Assembly (NCBI RefSeq): GCF_014841125.1
Contig: NZ_JACYTQ010000010.1
Span: 62,001 to 126,000 of the forward strand
DNA from: Echinicola arenosa
GTDB lineage: Bacteria > Bacteroidota > Bacteroidia > Cytophagales > Cyclobacteriaceae
Reading direction: 5' to 3'
Length of the DNA stretch: 64,000 nt
This document shows, piece by piece, positions 50,038-60,124 of the stretch. The notes beneath the pieces were generated by a model. That model did not search any database and was not told where the DNA came from. It saw only the letters and a list, made by a program, of their open reading frames with translations. The first letter of the stretch is position 1, and each line of letters starts with the position of its first letter. A program made the translations under genes and the position numbers.

Positions 50038-51561
50038 ATGGATAAAAAAGTTTTATTAATGATTTTGGATGGTTGGGGTCTTGCCACCAACCCTGATGTA
50101 TCAGCTATAGACAAAGCCAACACCCCATTTATCGACAGCCTTTTTGAAAAATATCCACATTCACGTCTGGAAGCTTCTGGTCTGGCCGTGGGTCTTCCTG
50201 AGGGCCAAATGGGGAATTCAGAAGTAGGCCATATGAATATTGGCGCTGGAAGAGTGGTTTATCAGGATTTGGTAAAAATTAACAAGGCAGTAGAGGAAGG
50301 TGAATTAAAAGATAATCCAATTTTGAAAAAAGCCTTTGCCACGGCGAAGGAAAACAATAAAAAGGTGCATTTTATCGGATTGGTTTCTGATGGAGGTGTA
50401 CATGCACATATCAAACATCTAAAAGGACTTTGTGATGCGGCAAAGGCCAATGATGTTGAAGAAGCTTATATCCATGCTTTTACCGATGGTAGAGATACAG
50501 ACCCTAAGAGCGGTTTAGGCTTTTTGGAAGAACTTCAAAACCATTGTGAAACTTCAACCGGTAAAATTGCTTCTGTCATCGGTAGGTATTATGCCATGGA
50601 CAGGGACAAAAGATGGGAAAGAGTAAAGCTCGCCTATGATGCGATGGTGCTAGGTGAGGGTGAAAAGTCCAAAGACATCCTGTCCTCGATCCGTAAATCT
50701 TATGCCAATGGCGTTACGGATGAGTTTATCCGCCCAATCGTCCATGTGGATGACAAAGGACAGGCGATAGCTACTATCGAAGATGGAGATGTAGTGATCT
50801 GTTTTAATTTCCGTACGGACAGAGGCCGTGAAATTACCCAGGTACTATGCCAGGAAGATTTTGAAGAATACAAGATGAAAAAATTGGATCTTCATTATGT
50901 GACTTTTACAAATTATGACGATACCTTCAAAGGGGTGTCTGTTATATTTGAAAAGGACAACTTACAAAACACCCTTGGTGAAGTATTGGCCAATAATGGC
51001 AAAAAGCAGATAAGAATTGCTGAAACCGAAAAATACCCACACGTTACCTTTTTCTTCTCAGGAGGAAGGGAGACAGAGTTTGAAGGAGAATCAAGGATTT
51101 TATGCAGCTCTCCGAAAGTGGCCACCTATGATTTGCAGCCAGAGATGAGTGCTCATGAGATTGCGAAGAAAATCAATGTGGAGTTGGATAAGAAGGAACC
51201 GGATTTTGTTTGCTTGAACTTTGCGAATGCCGATATGGTAGGGCATACTGGCGTTTTTGATGCAGCCGTAAAAGCTTGCGAAGCGGTGGATGAATGTACC
51301 AATTCAGTAATAACTACTGCCCTGAAAAATGACTACACCGTAATCGTAATCGCGGATCATGGTAATAGTGATATGATGATCAATGAGGATGGTTCTCCAA
51401 ATACTGCTCATACCACGAACTTAGTTCCTTGCATTATGGTTGATAAAAATGACCGTCTTGAAGTAAATGATGGTAAGCTAGGTGACCTTGCGCCTACAAT
51501 ACTAAAAATGATAGGCATTGACATCCCTTCAGAAATGACGGGTGATGTTTTGTTAAAATAA
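50038..51561 (+). CDS. gpmI: 2,3-bisphosphoglycerate-independent phosphoglycerate mutase
   Basis: The 507-residue manganese-dependent enzyme interconverts 3- and 2-phosphoglycerate in glycolysis and gluconeogenesis. LMILDGWG at residues 7-14 holds the first metal aspartate. The phosphoacceptor serine S61 is in MGNSEVGHMNIGAGR. HAFTDGRDTDP and RYYAMDRD line the phosphate site, and IADHGNSDMM completes the second metal site. Full length and intact. Confidence 0.98.
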   Translation: MDKKVLLMILDGWGLATNPDVSAIDKANTPFIDSLFEKYPHSRLEASGLAVGLPEGQMGNSEVGHMNIGAGRVVYQDLVKINKAVEEGELKDNPILKKAFATAKENNKKVHFIGLVSDGGVHAHIKHLKGLCDAAKANDVEEAYIHAFTDGRDTDPKSGLGFLEELQNHCETSTGKIASVIGRYYAMDRDKRWERVKLAYDAMVLGEGEKSKDILSSIRKSYANGVTDEFIRPIVHVDDKGQAIATIEDGDVVICFNFRTDRGREITQVLCQEDFEEYKMKKLDLHYVTFTNYDDTFKGVSVIFEKDNLQNTLGEVLANNGKKQIRIAETEKYPHVTFFFSGGRETEFEGESRILCSSPKVATYDLQPEMSAHEIAKKINVELDKKEPDFVCLNFANADMVGHTGVFDAAVKACEAVDECTNSVITTALKNDYTVIVIADHGNSDMMINEDGSPNTAHTTNLVPCIMVDKNDRLEVNDGKLGDLAPTILKMIGIDIPSEMTGDVLLK

Positions 51562-51568
51562 TAAACTT

Positions 51569-52138
51569 TTGAAAAAACAATTTTCATTACTTATGTTGGG
51601 GCTGCTTTTTTCCTGTAACCAAGGAGAAGAGCAGCCCTTGGCAAATCCGACCCAAATCAATCAGTATTTTCCTTTAAAAGACTTTGTTTCGGATCAGATT
51701 GGTAGGGTTAGTGATATGTCTGTGGAGAAGCTTACCGATATCAATGGAGAAGAGGAAAGTTTTGAGGTGAAATTAGATGCTGAAGGTTGGCGAAAAGAGC
51801 TGGACATTTTTATCCAGTCGGATATCAACAAAGCAGCCAATGCCAGTGCTTATCACACTGAGGAAAAAGGCCTTGTACTAAGGCATGAGCTAAAGCAAGG
51901 TCTGAAAGGCGAAGTAAAGCACATTCAAGTGGAATATGCGAGCAGAGAGAAGGAAGAGGTTCAAAAAATTGAATTCAAATCCGAAAAGGACAATTTTTTC
52001 TATCACTCCTTATCTGAAGGAGTTTTAGAGGTTGATGCTGAAACTGGTTTGCTAAAAAGCTATCACGTAAAAGGATACCAGAAAGTCTGGTTCTTGGACC
52101 CAAACCAGATTGAAATTTCAGGGAAATTGAAAAGATAA
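51569..52138 (+). CDS. Lipoprotein of unknown function
   Basis: The 189-residue protein starts with TTG at 51569 and has a lipobox LLFSC (cysteine 16), so it should be lipidated and exported. No earlier ATG exists, and the internal ATG at residue 9 would destroy the signal. The remaining domain is beta-rich and shows no family I can name. It lies 7 bp after gpmI and probably shares its transcript, ending at a strong bidirectional terminator. Confidence 0.75.
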   Translation: MKKQFSLLMLGLLFSCNQGEEQPLANPTQINQYFPLKDFVSDQIGRVSDMSVEKLTDINGEEESFEVKLDAEGWRKELDIFIQSDINKAANASAYHTEEKGLVLRHELKQGLKGEVKHIQVEYASREKEEVQKIEFKSEKDNFFYHSLSEGVLEVDAETGLLKSYHVKGYQKVWFLDPNQIEISGKLKR

Positions 52139-52157
52139 AATCAGTCATCTGGTCATA

Positions 52158-52197
52158 AAAAAGGGCTTGGTCAATTTATTATGACCAAGCCCTTTTT
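52158..52197. terminator. Bidirectional terminator between lipoprotein and NhaD-type genes
   Basis: A perfect 16-bp stem (52158-52173 with 52182-52197; AAAAAGGGCTTGGTCA) encloses an 8-base loop. It has A residues on one side and T on the other, so it can stop both convergent transcripts. Confidence 0.95.
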
Positions 52198-52217
52198 GTT
52201 AGTTGATATTATTCTGT

Positions 52218-53750
52218 TTATGAGAAAGCAAAGAATATCAGCCAAATGATAATCAGTACTGGCATCAATATCGGTATGGAGAACCTGATGATATAGCCAA
52301 AGAAAGACGGCATCTTGATACCTGTTTGTTCTGCAATGGACTTCACCATGAAGTTTGGTCCATTACCAATATAGGTCATTGCACCGAAGAAAACGGAGGC
52401 AATAGAAATAGCCATTAGCTGGAAAGCTGAATCATGGTATCCGTCCATGGCAAACTGCCTTACCATCTCCACATCTCCTATTCTCGCGCCTCTGGAGGCC
52501 ATAGCAGCAGCTAGGAAGTTAAGGTAAGTAGGCGCATTGTCCAAGAAGCCAGAAAGCAATCCTGTCCCCCAATAAAGTGAATTATGGCTAATAAGTGCAG
52601 ATCCCTCTGGAGATTTGGCAAATTCACCAACCAACTCCAGTGCCGGCATCATGGTACCGAAAATACCTATAAAGATAAAGGCCACTTCCCGAATAGGTTC
52701 AAAGTTAAATTCATTGCCCTTGATGGCTCTTTTATCGGCAAATTTATAGGAGAAAAATGCGACAGAGAACATGATAATTTCTCTTAAGAAAGAGAATTTG
52801 GTTCCATCATAAACAATGGCAGGTACCCAATCCAATACATTGGGATCAAGGAAAACCGAGATAATGACCACAAGCAGCCATAAGAAGTTTTTGGATCCAA
52901 TTAAAGATATTTTGTTGGTGTAAGATACTGGTTCCAGTTCTTCTGTGTCATTGGCTCTGCCAAATTTTTTGTCAATGATAAAGAACACCACAGAAAGGAT
53001 GGTCAAGGCAATTATCCAAGCAGGCCAATTGTGTTCTAAAGTCCAGAAAAAAGGAATCCCTTTTAAGAAACCTAGAAATAAAGGAGGGTCACCAATGGGT
53101 GTCAAGGAACCACCCACATTACTTACCATAAAGATAAAGAAGATGATGTGGTATGCCTGAATGTTATGTTTGTTGAGACGGATAAAAGGTCTTACCAAAA
53201 GCATAGAGGCTCCTGTGGTACCGATAAGGTTAGATACAATTGCACCGATAATCAATAGGGTGACATTGGCCATCGGAGTGGACTTTTTGTCGATTTCTAT
53301 CAATATTCCCCCAGAAGCAATGTACAGAGATGCCAACAAGGCGATAAATTGCAAATATTCAGCAAGCGCATGAATAGGAAGGTGAACATTTTGTAAAGCG
53401 AATATATAATAGAGAACAACTATGCTTGCCAAGCTAATGGCTACTTTAGGGTAATTATGGTGCCAGAAATGTTCATAGAACAAAGGTCCAGTTGCAATCA
53501 TCAAAAGTAACACCACGAAAGGAATAACAAGCCAAGCAGGCGCTAGATTATGAGACCCCTCAGCCTCATGCGCATCACCATGGTCTCCGGCGTGTTCAGT
53601 ATCAGATTGATGTTGATCTTCACCTGTCTGCTCCTGCTGATGTACTGTTACCTCCGTTGATTGGTGATTATTTTGGGCCATTGCAGGAATGGTGTTTGTG
53701 AAAAACACTGTTCCCCAAATGATCCCAAAAGCAATTATTATATTCTTCAT
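52218..53750 (-). CDS. NhaD-type sodium/proton antiporter
   Basis: The 510-residue protein has an apparent signal sequence, a histidine/aspartate-rich extracellular stretch (about residues 29-67) and about 12 membrane helices of the ion-transporter superfamily. SNLIGTTGASMLLVRP and PIGDPPLFLGFL are the NhaD hallmarks, with matching motifs in the second half (SGFLDNAPTY). It would export Na+ in exchange for protons. The His-rich loop may sense pH or bind metal; this is inference. Confidence 0.9.
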   Translation of the reverse strand: MKNIIIAFGIIWGTVFFTNTIPAMAQNNHQSTEVTVHQQEQTGEDQHQSDTEHAGDHGDAHEAEGSHNLAPAWLVIPFVVLLLMIATGPLFYEHFWHHNYPKVAISLASIVVLYYIFALQNVHLPIHALAEYLQFIALLASLYIASGGILIEIDKKSTPMANVTLLIIGAIVSNLIGTTGASMLLVRPFIRLNKHNIQAYHIIFFIFMVSNVGGSLTPIGDPPLFLGFLKGIPFFWTLEHNWPAWIIALTILSVVFFIIDKKFGRANDTEELEPVSYTNKISLIGSKNFLWLLVVIISVFLDPNVLDWVPAIVYDGTKFSFLREIIMFSVAFFSYKFADKRAIKGNEFNFEPIREVAFIFIGIFGTMMPALELVGEFAKSPEGSALISHNSLYWGTGLLSGFLDNAPTYLNFLAAAMASRGARIGDVEMVRQFAMDGYHDSAFQLMAISIASVFFGAMTYIGNGPNFMVKSIAEQTGIKMPSFFGYIIRFSIPILMPVLIIIWLIFFAFS

Positions 53751-53939
53751 TAAAATGAAATTAGATTAATTCGTCTTTGTTTTGCTGATTCTTTTTTTCC
53801 GTTATGGACAAAAAGTAGTCTGAAGGAATTTGCAACCCCTAAACTACAGAATTTGAGCCAAACCCACCAAAATAATTTGGTATGGTCGGAATAAATTAAT
53901 TTTGGGTTAATCTTTTAATCTTAAAAACGGTTATTCGTT

Positions 53940-55166
53940 TTAAACCAATAAGTTTAGAGCGATTTCAAAAGATTTTCTCGCTATACCTGTTTTTTCAGTA
54001 TGTAAATCATACGTAGATTTTAGTGCCTTATAAATGGTGTGGCTTACATCTTCGAAAATAGCTTGGTCAGTAACTTCGGCCCCATCGGACATTAGATAAG
54101 CAAAGACCCTTGCCATACCGCAATTAGCAATGAAATCAGGAATTACAGCCACTTTTTCATCTGCTGCCATACCTATTGGGCCAAAGAAAATCTCCCGATC
54201 CGCAAAAGGAACGTTTGCTCCGCAAGAAATTACTTCCAAACCACTTTGGATCAATCGATCCACTTGCTCTTTGGTTACCAACCTTGAGGCAGCAGCAGGA
54301 ATGAAAATTTCATGCTCTAAATCCCAGATTTTTTCATTGATTTCTTCGAAAGGAATTAGTTCTTCGACATTGAGTTTGTTTCCAATTCTGGTCAAAAACA
54401 GCTGGCGGATCTCATCAAGGGAAAATCCCTGTTCCTTGATCAGCCCCCCTTCCCGGTCAATGATGCCAATGACCTTAACGCCTTCCACCGCCAGAAAACA
54501 AGCAGCCGCTGAGGCCACATTCCCCCAGCCTTGGATGATAGCTCGCTTGCCTTTTAAGTTTCCACCCCAAAAGTGATAATAGTGTTTTACCGCTTCAGCC
54601 ACGCCAAAACCGGTAATCATATCCGCAACAGTATATTTCTTGGGGCTATCAGGAGTATAATTTGGGTCTTCCAAAACTTTGGAAACACCCTGGCGTAGCT
54701 GGCCCAGTTTTCTTATTTTTTGAGGTTCTGTAGCTTGATAGTATCCGTTGACTATTCCTTCTTGAGGATGCCAGAGACCATAGGATTCTGTTATGGGGAT
54801 GACCTCATGGATTTCGTCAATATTGAGGTCACCACCTGTTCCGTAATAGCTTTTTAAGATAGGTAGTACAGCCTTGTACCATCTTTTCAAGACTTCTTCT
54901 TTTCTGGGATCATTAGGGTCAAAGTTGATCCCGGATTTTGCTCCCCCAATGGGTGGGCCAGAAACGGTGAATTTAATTTCCATGGTTTTAGCAAGGGATT
55001 CCACCTCTCGCTTGTCCAGCCCCTTTCTCATCCTGGTGCCACCACCTGCTGCCCCGTTTCTCAGTGAGTTGATCACTATCCAACCTTCAGCTTCAGATTC
55101 GCTATCGCTCCATTCAAAAACAATCTCAGGTTGCTTGTTCTCAAATTTCTTGAGCAGTTCATTCAT
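53940..55166 (-). CDS. Glu/Leu/Phe/Val dehydrogenase family protein
   Basis: The 408-residue oxidative deaminase matches the glutamate dehydrogenase family. The N-terminal substrate domain has GGGTRMRKG and GPPIGGAKSGI, with the catalytic lysine and glycine-rich loop. The C-terminal Rossmann domain has IQGWGNVAS and the acidic end of the next strand. IPAAASRLVT and ISCGANVPF line the active site. The preferred amino acid cannot be settled by eye; glutamate is the default. 189 bp separate it from the NhaD-type gene. Confidence 0.9.
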   Translation of the reverse strand: MNELLKKFENKQPEIVFEWSDSESEAEGWIVINSLRNGAAGGGTRMRKGLDKREVESLAKTMEIKFTVSGPPIGGAKSGINFDPNDPRKEEVLKRWYKAVLPILKSYYGTGGDLNIDEIHEVIPITESYGLWHPQEGIVNGYYQATEPQKIRKLGQLRQGVSKVLEDPNYTPDSPKKYTVADMITGFGVAEAVKHYYHFWGGNLKGKRAIIQGWGNVASAAACFLAVEGVKVIGIIDREGGLIKEQGFSLDEIRQLFLTRIGNKLNVEELIPFEEINEKIWDLEHEIFIPAAASRLVTKEQVDRLIQSGLEVISCGANVPFADREIFFGPIGMAADEKVAVIPDFIANCGMARVFAYLMSDGAEVTDQAIFEDVSHTIYKALKSTYDLHTEKTGIARKSFEIALNLLV

Positions 55167-55440
55167 AAATACGGTTAATTAGAGTTGCACAAAAATAAAA
55201 AAAAATCGTTCTCAGGCTATTTCTGAGGCAAGCCTTTGGCTTTATTTTGAAAAAAAGCTCTAAACGGGTGTTTTTTTAACCTTGCTTGGTTCAGGTTTGC
55301 TTTAAAGTAACTTTTCATAGGGTTTATCTGGGTTTATTGAAACTTAAATTACCAGCTCTGTTATTTTAGCATTGGCTTTGGGTAATTTACGAAAAACTCT
55401 AGCAAAACTATAATATCTTAAAAAATGCAACCTCCGCAAA

Positions 55441-56520
55441 TTAAGGGGAATACCATACCCCTCCGCAACTGTCTGCCACTGCCCCCGTGACAGAGGCAAA
55501 AGAATTGGCCTCTTTTCTTATTTTCCTTACCCCTAAAAAGGCAAATATCAAAGCTTCTTTAAACTCAATGATTTCAGCATTGGGAACTACTACTGCGACT
55601 TTGTTTCCCAAGTATGTTTGAAGCCGATCAATAAAATAGTCATGATAAGCACCCCCACCAGTTATCAATAGCCTAGCTGGTTTATCTAAGGCATGGTTTA
55701 ATATTACCCGTGAGATTTGCAGGCTGTAATGCTCTACCAAGGTAGCCAAGAGATTTTCAGGAATATCCTGTTGAGCTTGAATCAATGGAATAAAGTTTTG
55801 ATCCATGTCTTCTCTTCCCAAAGATTTTGCCCCTTTTTTCTGGTAAAAGTCAGCGGCATTTAATTGGTCCAGAAAGTCTTGATTGACTTTTCCGGAAGCA
55901 GCCAGTTTTCCTCCTCTGTCAAAGGCGAGTCCTTTTCGTTTTGCGATAAGATTAAGCAGTAAATTAAATGGAGAAACATCAAAAGCGATTCTTTCGCCTT
56001 GGTGCATCATGGAAATATTGGAAATGCCACCTAGGTTAAGGCAGAATTCATAGTCTGCAAATAGATAATGATCCCCAATGGGTGCCAGTGGTGCCCCTTG
56101 TCCGCCCAAGGCAACATCCAAACTTCTAAAGTCGTTGATGACCGAAAAGCCTGAGGCTTTCATCAAACTCCAGCCACAACCGATTTGCTTCGTAAATCCC
56201 AAATGGGGTTGATGGAAGACGGTATGTCCATGAGAAGCAATGATTTCAGGATTTAATTGATGCTTATCGCAAAATGATTTGACCACTTCTCCCATCCATT
56301 GGCCAAATTGCACGTCCAGCAGGGAAAGCTCTTCACCAGACAAGGTATGTGAATTGGCCAGCTTGAAACCCAGTTCATCCGAAAATTCTAGCGTGCTTGC
56401 TTTTTCTATGGTAAAACGCCATCGATCTGAATAAGTAAAATGACAATAGGCCACATCCAGGCCATCCCCGGAAGTTCCGGACATCAAGCCAATGGCACGG
56501 TAAATTCTACTGGATTCCAT
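55441..56520 (-). CDS. anmK: Anhydro-N-acetylmuramic acid kinase
   Basis: The 359-residue sugar kinase of the Hsp70/actin-like fold opens with GLMSGTSGDGLDVA (residues 11-24, phosphate loop). It contains SHGHTVFHQP, NDFRSLDVALGGQGAPL, LNLGGISN and ITGGGAYHD. It phosphorylates and opens 1,6-anhydro-MurNAc released by lytic transglycosylases during wall recycling, which links it functionally to the transglycosylase at 4956. It is divergent from coaX; 274 bp upstream of GluDH hold no gene I can see. Confidence 0.95.
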   Translation of the reverse strand: MESSRIYRAIGLMSGTSGDGLDVAYCHFTYSDRWRFTIEKASTLEFSDELGFKLANSHTLSGEELSLLDVQFGQWMGEVVKSFCDKHQLNPEIIASHGHTVFHQPHLGFTKQIGCGWSLMKASGFSVINDFRSLDVALGGQGAPLAPIGDHYLFADYEFCLNLGGISNISMMHQGERIAFDVSPFNLLLNLIAKRKGLAFDRGGKLAASGKVNQDFLDQLNAADFYQKKGAKSLGREDMDQNFIPLIQAQQDIPENLLATLVEHYSLQISRVILNHALDKPARLLITGGGAYHDYFIDRLQTYLGNKVAVVVPNAEIIEFKEALIFAFLGVRKIRKEANSFASVTGAVADSCGGVWYSP

Positions 56521-56659
56521 AAGGGTTAAAGTTTGTTAAAATTGAGGACTTAAAGATAATTTTAAACGGTGTAATTCAAACCCGCTTTTTAAATTCCTTA
56601 ATTTAGCGCCGAAATTTGGGCTTGTATTGCTTGTTAGAAACGGCCTGTTTTAAGGCTTA

Positions 56660-57415
56660 GTGAGTAGTGCAATTAAAGGTGATGGCTTGAAGAATCTAGT
56701 AATAGATATAGGAAATACTCGGATAAAAGCAGCGATGTTTGAAGGATTGGCCCTTCAAGAGGAGTTCAGTGTGGAATACATGGATGAGCTCAGGAACCAT
56801 ATTCAAGAATGGGTCTTTGACCATGTCATGGTAAGTTCTGTGCGCTGGAATAAGGAAGAGTTGGAATTGATGCTGCCTTTTGGATTTTTCTTTTTGGACA
56901 GGGAAACACGCTTTCCTGTAGAAAACCATTACGAAACTCCCCATACGCTAGGCCTTGATCGCCTGGCTGCGGCCATTGGAGCTTACAGCTTGGTAGAGAA
57001 AGGGCCAGTTTTGAGTGTGGACTTGGGAACATGCATCACTTTTGATTTTATAGATAGCGCTGATCGTTATTTGGGAGGCGCCATTAGTCCTGGCATACAA
57101 ATGAGGTTTCAAGCCATGCACCGCCAGACAGCCAAACTGCCATTGGTTGAAATGGTTATGGGAGAAGAGCGGCCTAGTTTCATCGGAAAGAATACGGTGG
57201 AAGGAATGAAAAGTGGCGTTTATTATGGGATCCAAAAGGAAATAGAAGGAACTATCAGCCAATATCAGCATCAACACCAAGGTTTAAAGGTCTTTATTTG
57301 TGGAGGTGATGCAAAATTCTTTGAAAGCTTAACAAAAGACCACATATTTGTAATCCCCAATTTGGTCCTGCATGGATTGAATAGAATTTTAATTTACAAT
57401 GTCAATAAAAACTAG
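56660..57415 (+). CDS. coaX: Type III pantothenate kinase
   Basis: The 251-residue ASKHA-fold kinase phosphorylates pantothenate in the first step of coenzyme A synthesis. It shows DIGNTRIKAA (residues 16-25), a HTLGLDRLAA segment and SVDLGTCITFD with the catalytic aspartate, then GGAISPGIQMR. The start is uncertain: GTG 56660 is used here, but TTG 56687 (giving LKNLVIDIGNT) would fit the usual family N-terminus better. Its last 17 bases overlap the next gene. Confidence 0.93.
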   Translation: MSSAIKGDGLKNLVIDIGNTRIKAAMFEGLALQEEFSVEYMDELRNHIQEWVFDHVMVSSVRWNKEELELMLPFGFFFLDRETRFPVENHYETPHTLGLDRLAAAIGAYSLVEKGPVLSVDLGTCITFDFIDSADRYLGGAISPGIQMRFQAMHRQTAKLPLVEMVMGEERPSFIGKNTVEGMKSGVYYGIQKEIEGTISQYQHQHQGLKVFICGGDAKFFESLTKDHIFVIPNLVLHGLNRILIYNVNKN

Positions 57416-58682
57416 ACTGCAGTTAATTGGTGCATTTTGTGCCATTTTCATATTTACGCAAGCAAAAGGACAGATTGGTTCCTCTACCTATAGTTCTATC
57501 GGGATCGGAGACATGAACAACTCCGGGCTGACACCGAACCAGGCAATGGGTGGCTTAGGGATTAGTTATGGTGATGCTTGGTCTGTCAATCAGGTGAACC
57601 CTGCCCTTTCAGTAAAAAACAACGTGTTTAACTTTCAGGCGGCATTCAATTACAAGCGATTTTCTGCCCAAACTGCAACCAGTTCTTCTACACTTGATGG
57701 TGGCGGTCTGAGTAATGTGGTAATGTCATTGCCTATAAAACCAAGAAAATGGACGGTAGGCATGGGGCTAAACCAAATCAGCACGGTTGATTATGAGCAT
57801 TTGGTGGAAGCTCCCGTGGTCAATTCTGACCTGAACTCGGTGAGTAGGATAAGAGGGAGAGGAGGAATTAGTGAGGTGTATGTTTCTACCGGTTTTGAAT
57901 TATTTAGGAATTTTAACCTTGGTTTCCACGGATCCTACATCTTCGGATCTACAATCAATAGGCAACAATTGACACTGACCGATGAGGATGGAGTAGTTCA
58001 GGGTGGAGCTTCTGAATACTATGATAGATTAAGTTTGAGTGATTTTTCCTTTAAGGGAGGTGCCCATTATGCTTTGCGGACGGGAGAGCGGAGTCGCTTG
58101 AATTTTGGTGCCATTTATCACGTTTTTGGCGACTTAGAAGGAAAAAAGTTTGCGAAAATGGCAGGTATTGGGCAAGCTAGTGATCCGGATTCAAATGGAC
58201 AGACCGTATTCAATAACGAAAAGGGTAGTATTTATTTACCTAATAAGTTAGGTTATGGTATATCTTTCGAAAAAATCAATAAATTTGTAATTGGTCTTGA
58301 GGCTCAGCATCAGGATTTTAGGGAATATGAATCTTTCATAGGCTTAAATGAAGGTCTTGGAAATTCATTTAAAGTAGGCCTCGGTGGACAATTTGTTCCC
58401 GATATTTACTCCTTGGAAAGTGCTTTTATGCGGTCTACATTCCGGGCAGGGGTTGAATTTGAGCAAACCCCTTATCTGATAGGCCAAAATAAGGTCAATG
58501 ATATTGGCATTAATTTTGGAGCTTCTGTTCCTATGAACAGCTTATCACTCTTAAACATGGCTGTAAAAGTGGGACAGAGAGGTACAACAGAAAATGGCTT
58601 GGTTAAGGAAAACTATTTTAAAGTTTCACTTGGCTTTTCCATCAATGATAACAGTTGGTTCTACAAAAAAGTATTTGAATAA
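57399..58682 (+). CDS. Outer-membrane beta-barrel protein (OmpP1/FadL-like)
   Basis: The 427-residue protein has a signal peptide (cleavage near QAKGQ, about residue 25). A beta-barrel pattern of alternating strands follows, with many YxxG/GxG turns and a C-terminal aromatic strand ending in FYKKVFE. The N-terminal SSTYSSIGIGDM and GGLGISYGDAWSVNQVNPA segments resemble FadL/OmpP1-type proteins; the assignment rests on architecture. It overlaps coaX by 17 bp and precedes the TPR gene by 11 bp. Confidence 0.75.
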   Translation: MSIKTRLQLIGAFCAIFIFTQAKGQIGSSTYSSIGIGDMNNSGLTPNQAMGGLGISYGDAWSVNQVNPALSVKNNVFNFQAAFNYKRFSAQTATSSSTLDGGGLSNVVMSLPIKPRKWTVGMGLNQISTVDYEHLVEAPVVNSDLNSVSRIRGRGGISEVYVSTGFELFRNFNLGFHGSYIFGSTINRQQLTLTDEDGVVQGGASEYYDRLSLSDFSFKGGAHYALRTGERSRLNFGAIYHVFGDLEGKKFAKMAGIGQASDPDSNGQTVFNNEKGSIYLPNKLGYGISFEKINKFVIGLEAQHQDFREYESFIGLNEGLGNSFKVGLGGQFVPDIYSLESAFMRSTFRAGVEFEQTPYLIGQNKVNDIGINFGASVPMNSLSLLNMAVKVGQRGTTENGLVKENYFKVSLGFSINDNSWFYKKVFE

Positions 58683-58693
58683 ACATAATAAGT

Positions 58694-59998
58694 ATGAAAG
58701 CTAAATTTGCATTATTAGGGTTATTGTCTTTTGCATTAGCGGGCATGGCACAGGCACAGGATAACTGGAACTGGCCTTCTGATTCAGCCTTGGAATCAAA
58801 GGCTAGGGAGTATAACGCTGCCTACAACGATTATATGAAAGCCGATCAATTTATTGCGGCTACCAAACCTTTACACTGGCTATTGGTCAATGCACCAGAC
58901 CTTAATGAAGCCATTTATATCAATGGTGTCACCGTTTACAATGGTGCTGCTGATGAAACTTCCGATGAAGCTCAGAAAAAGATTTATCAAGATTCTGTAA
59001 TGACTATTTATGATTTGAGAGCTGAGAAATACAATAACGAAGCTGCTTGGATTGAAAACAAGGCTTATTATGGCTACAGATATTATAGAAGTGATAAAGA
59101 TAAAGTTGGAGATGCTGCTTCTTACTTTGCCAGAGATATTGAACTAAATGGTGAAATCAACACCTTTGGCTTGGTTCCTGCCTACTTTGATTTGGTATAT
59201 AGAAACAACGCGTACAACAATGCTTACACTCCTGAAGAGGTATTGGCGATTTATGAAAATCTAAATGCAAGATTGGATAAAGCGGAAGCTGCTGGAGAAG
59301 ATGTTTCAGGACAGAGAAATACACTTGACCAAATTTTGGTAAATATGGAAATCATCGATTGTGATTTCATTGAAAATAAAATGGGACCAAAACTAGTAGC
59401 TGACCCAAGCAATGTCAAGTTAGCTAAGCAAATTTTCCAATATTCAGTAACCTATAAATGCACATCTTCTGAAACCTTTACCAAGGCATTGGAAGTAGTG
59501 GATAATGATAATCCAACGTTCTCAACTTCTCAAGTAAGGGGAATGAGGTATATTCAAAGTGAGGAGCCTGCCAAAGCTGTTGAAATGTTCCAAAGGGCTC
59601 TTGAATTGGCCGAAAATGATGCTCAGAGAGCTGAAGTTAGTTTTGACTTGGCACGAGCACAAGCTAAAATCGGCCAGAAATCTGCGGCGAGACAATCTGC
59701 TTTGAAGGCTGCTGAGCTAGATTCGAAATTGGCTTCTGATGCTTGGTCTCTAATCGGTGGATTATACATGACTTCTGCCAATGATTGTAGAGGTGGTCAG
59801 AGCCGTGTAAAAGATTACTCTATCTTTATCGCTGCTTATGATGCTTTCGCCAAGGCAGGTGACAATTCAGGAATGGCCAGTGCCAAAGCACGCTTCCCTT
59901 CCAAAGAGGAATTGTTTACTGAAGGTTACCAAGTAGGCCAAACCATCAGCACTGGATGTTGGGTAGGTCAGACGGTTTCTTTAAAAACCAGAGATTAA
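58694..59998 (+). CDS. Secreted tetratricopeptide-like protein
   Basis: The 434-residue protein starts with a signal peptide (MKAKFALLGLL to MAQAQ, cleavage about residue 22). It is mostly helical with TPR-like repeats, best seen at about 275-350 (PAKAVEMFQRALELAENDAQRAE). Conserved cysteines occur near residues 217 and 256. It probably works in the periplasm or outer membrane together with the preceding barrel protein; the function is not known. Confidence 0.78.
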   Translation: MKAKFALLGLLSFALAGMAQAQDNWNWPSDSALESKAREYNAAYNDYMKADQFIAATKPLHWLLVNAPDLNEAIYINGVTVYNGAADETSDEAQKKIYQDSVMTIYDLRAEKYNNEAAWIENKAYYGYRYYRSDKDKVGDAASYFARDIELNGEINTFGLVPAYFDLVYRNNAYNNAYTPEEVLAIYENLNARLDKAEAAGEDVSGQRNTLDQILVNMEIIDCDFIENKMGPKLVADPSNVKLAKQIFQYSVTYKCTSSETFTKALEVVDNDNPTFSTSQVRGMRYIQSEEPAKAVEMFQRALELAENDAQRAEVSFDLARAQAKIGQKSAARQSALKAAELDSKLASDAWSLIGGLYMTSANDCRGGQSRVKDYSIFIAAYDAFAKAGDNSGMASAKARFPSKEELFTEGYQVGQTISTGCWVGQTVSLKTRD

Positions 59999-60040
59999 TA
60001 TCATTGAACATAAGGAGCATTAGCTCTCCTGATCATACTT

Positions 60041-60068
60041 AAAAGGCGGTTTTCATAACCGCCTTTTT
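60041..60068 (+). terminator. Rho-independent terminator after the TPR gene
   Basis: AAAAGGCGGTT pairs perfectly with AACCGCCTTTT around a TTCAT loop, followed by T. Confidence 0.95.
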
Positions 60069-60086
60069 GCTTTACTCGTATGGCTA

Positions 60087-60120
60087 TTTGGTAATTAACA
60101 CGATTAATTTGATAGATTTG
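60087..60120 (+). promoter_or_regulatory. Candidate promoter for lptC
   Basis: TTTG at 60087-60090, a 22-bp spacer and a perfect TAGATTTG at 60113-60120, 4 bp before the lptC ATG. Transcription from it would begin at or very near the start codon. Confidence 0.5.
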
Positions 60121-60124
60121 TAAC

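Noticed and set aside
55167-55440. Possible small gene between the glutamate dehydrogenase and anmK genes
   Set aside because: No frame with a plausible start, length and composition is seen; the stretch looks like plain promoter/terminator DNA.
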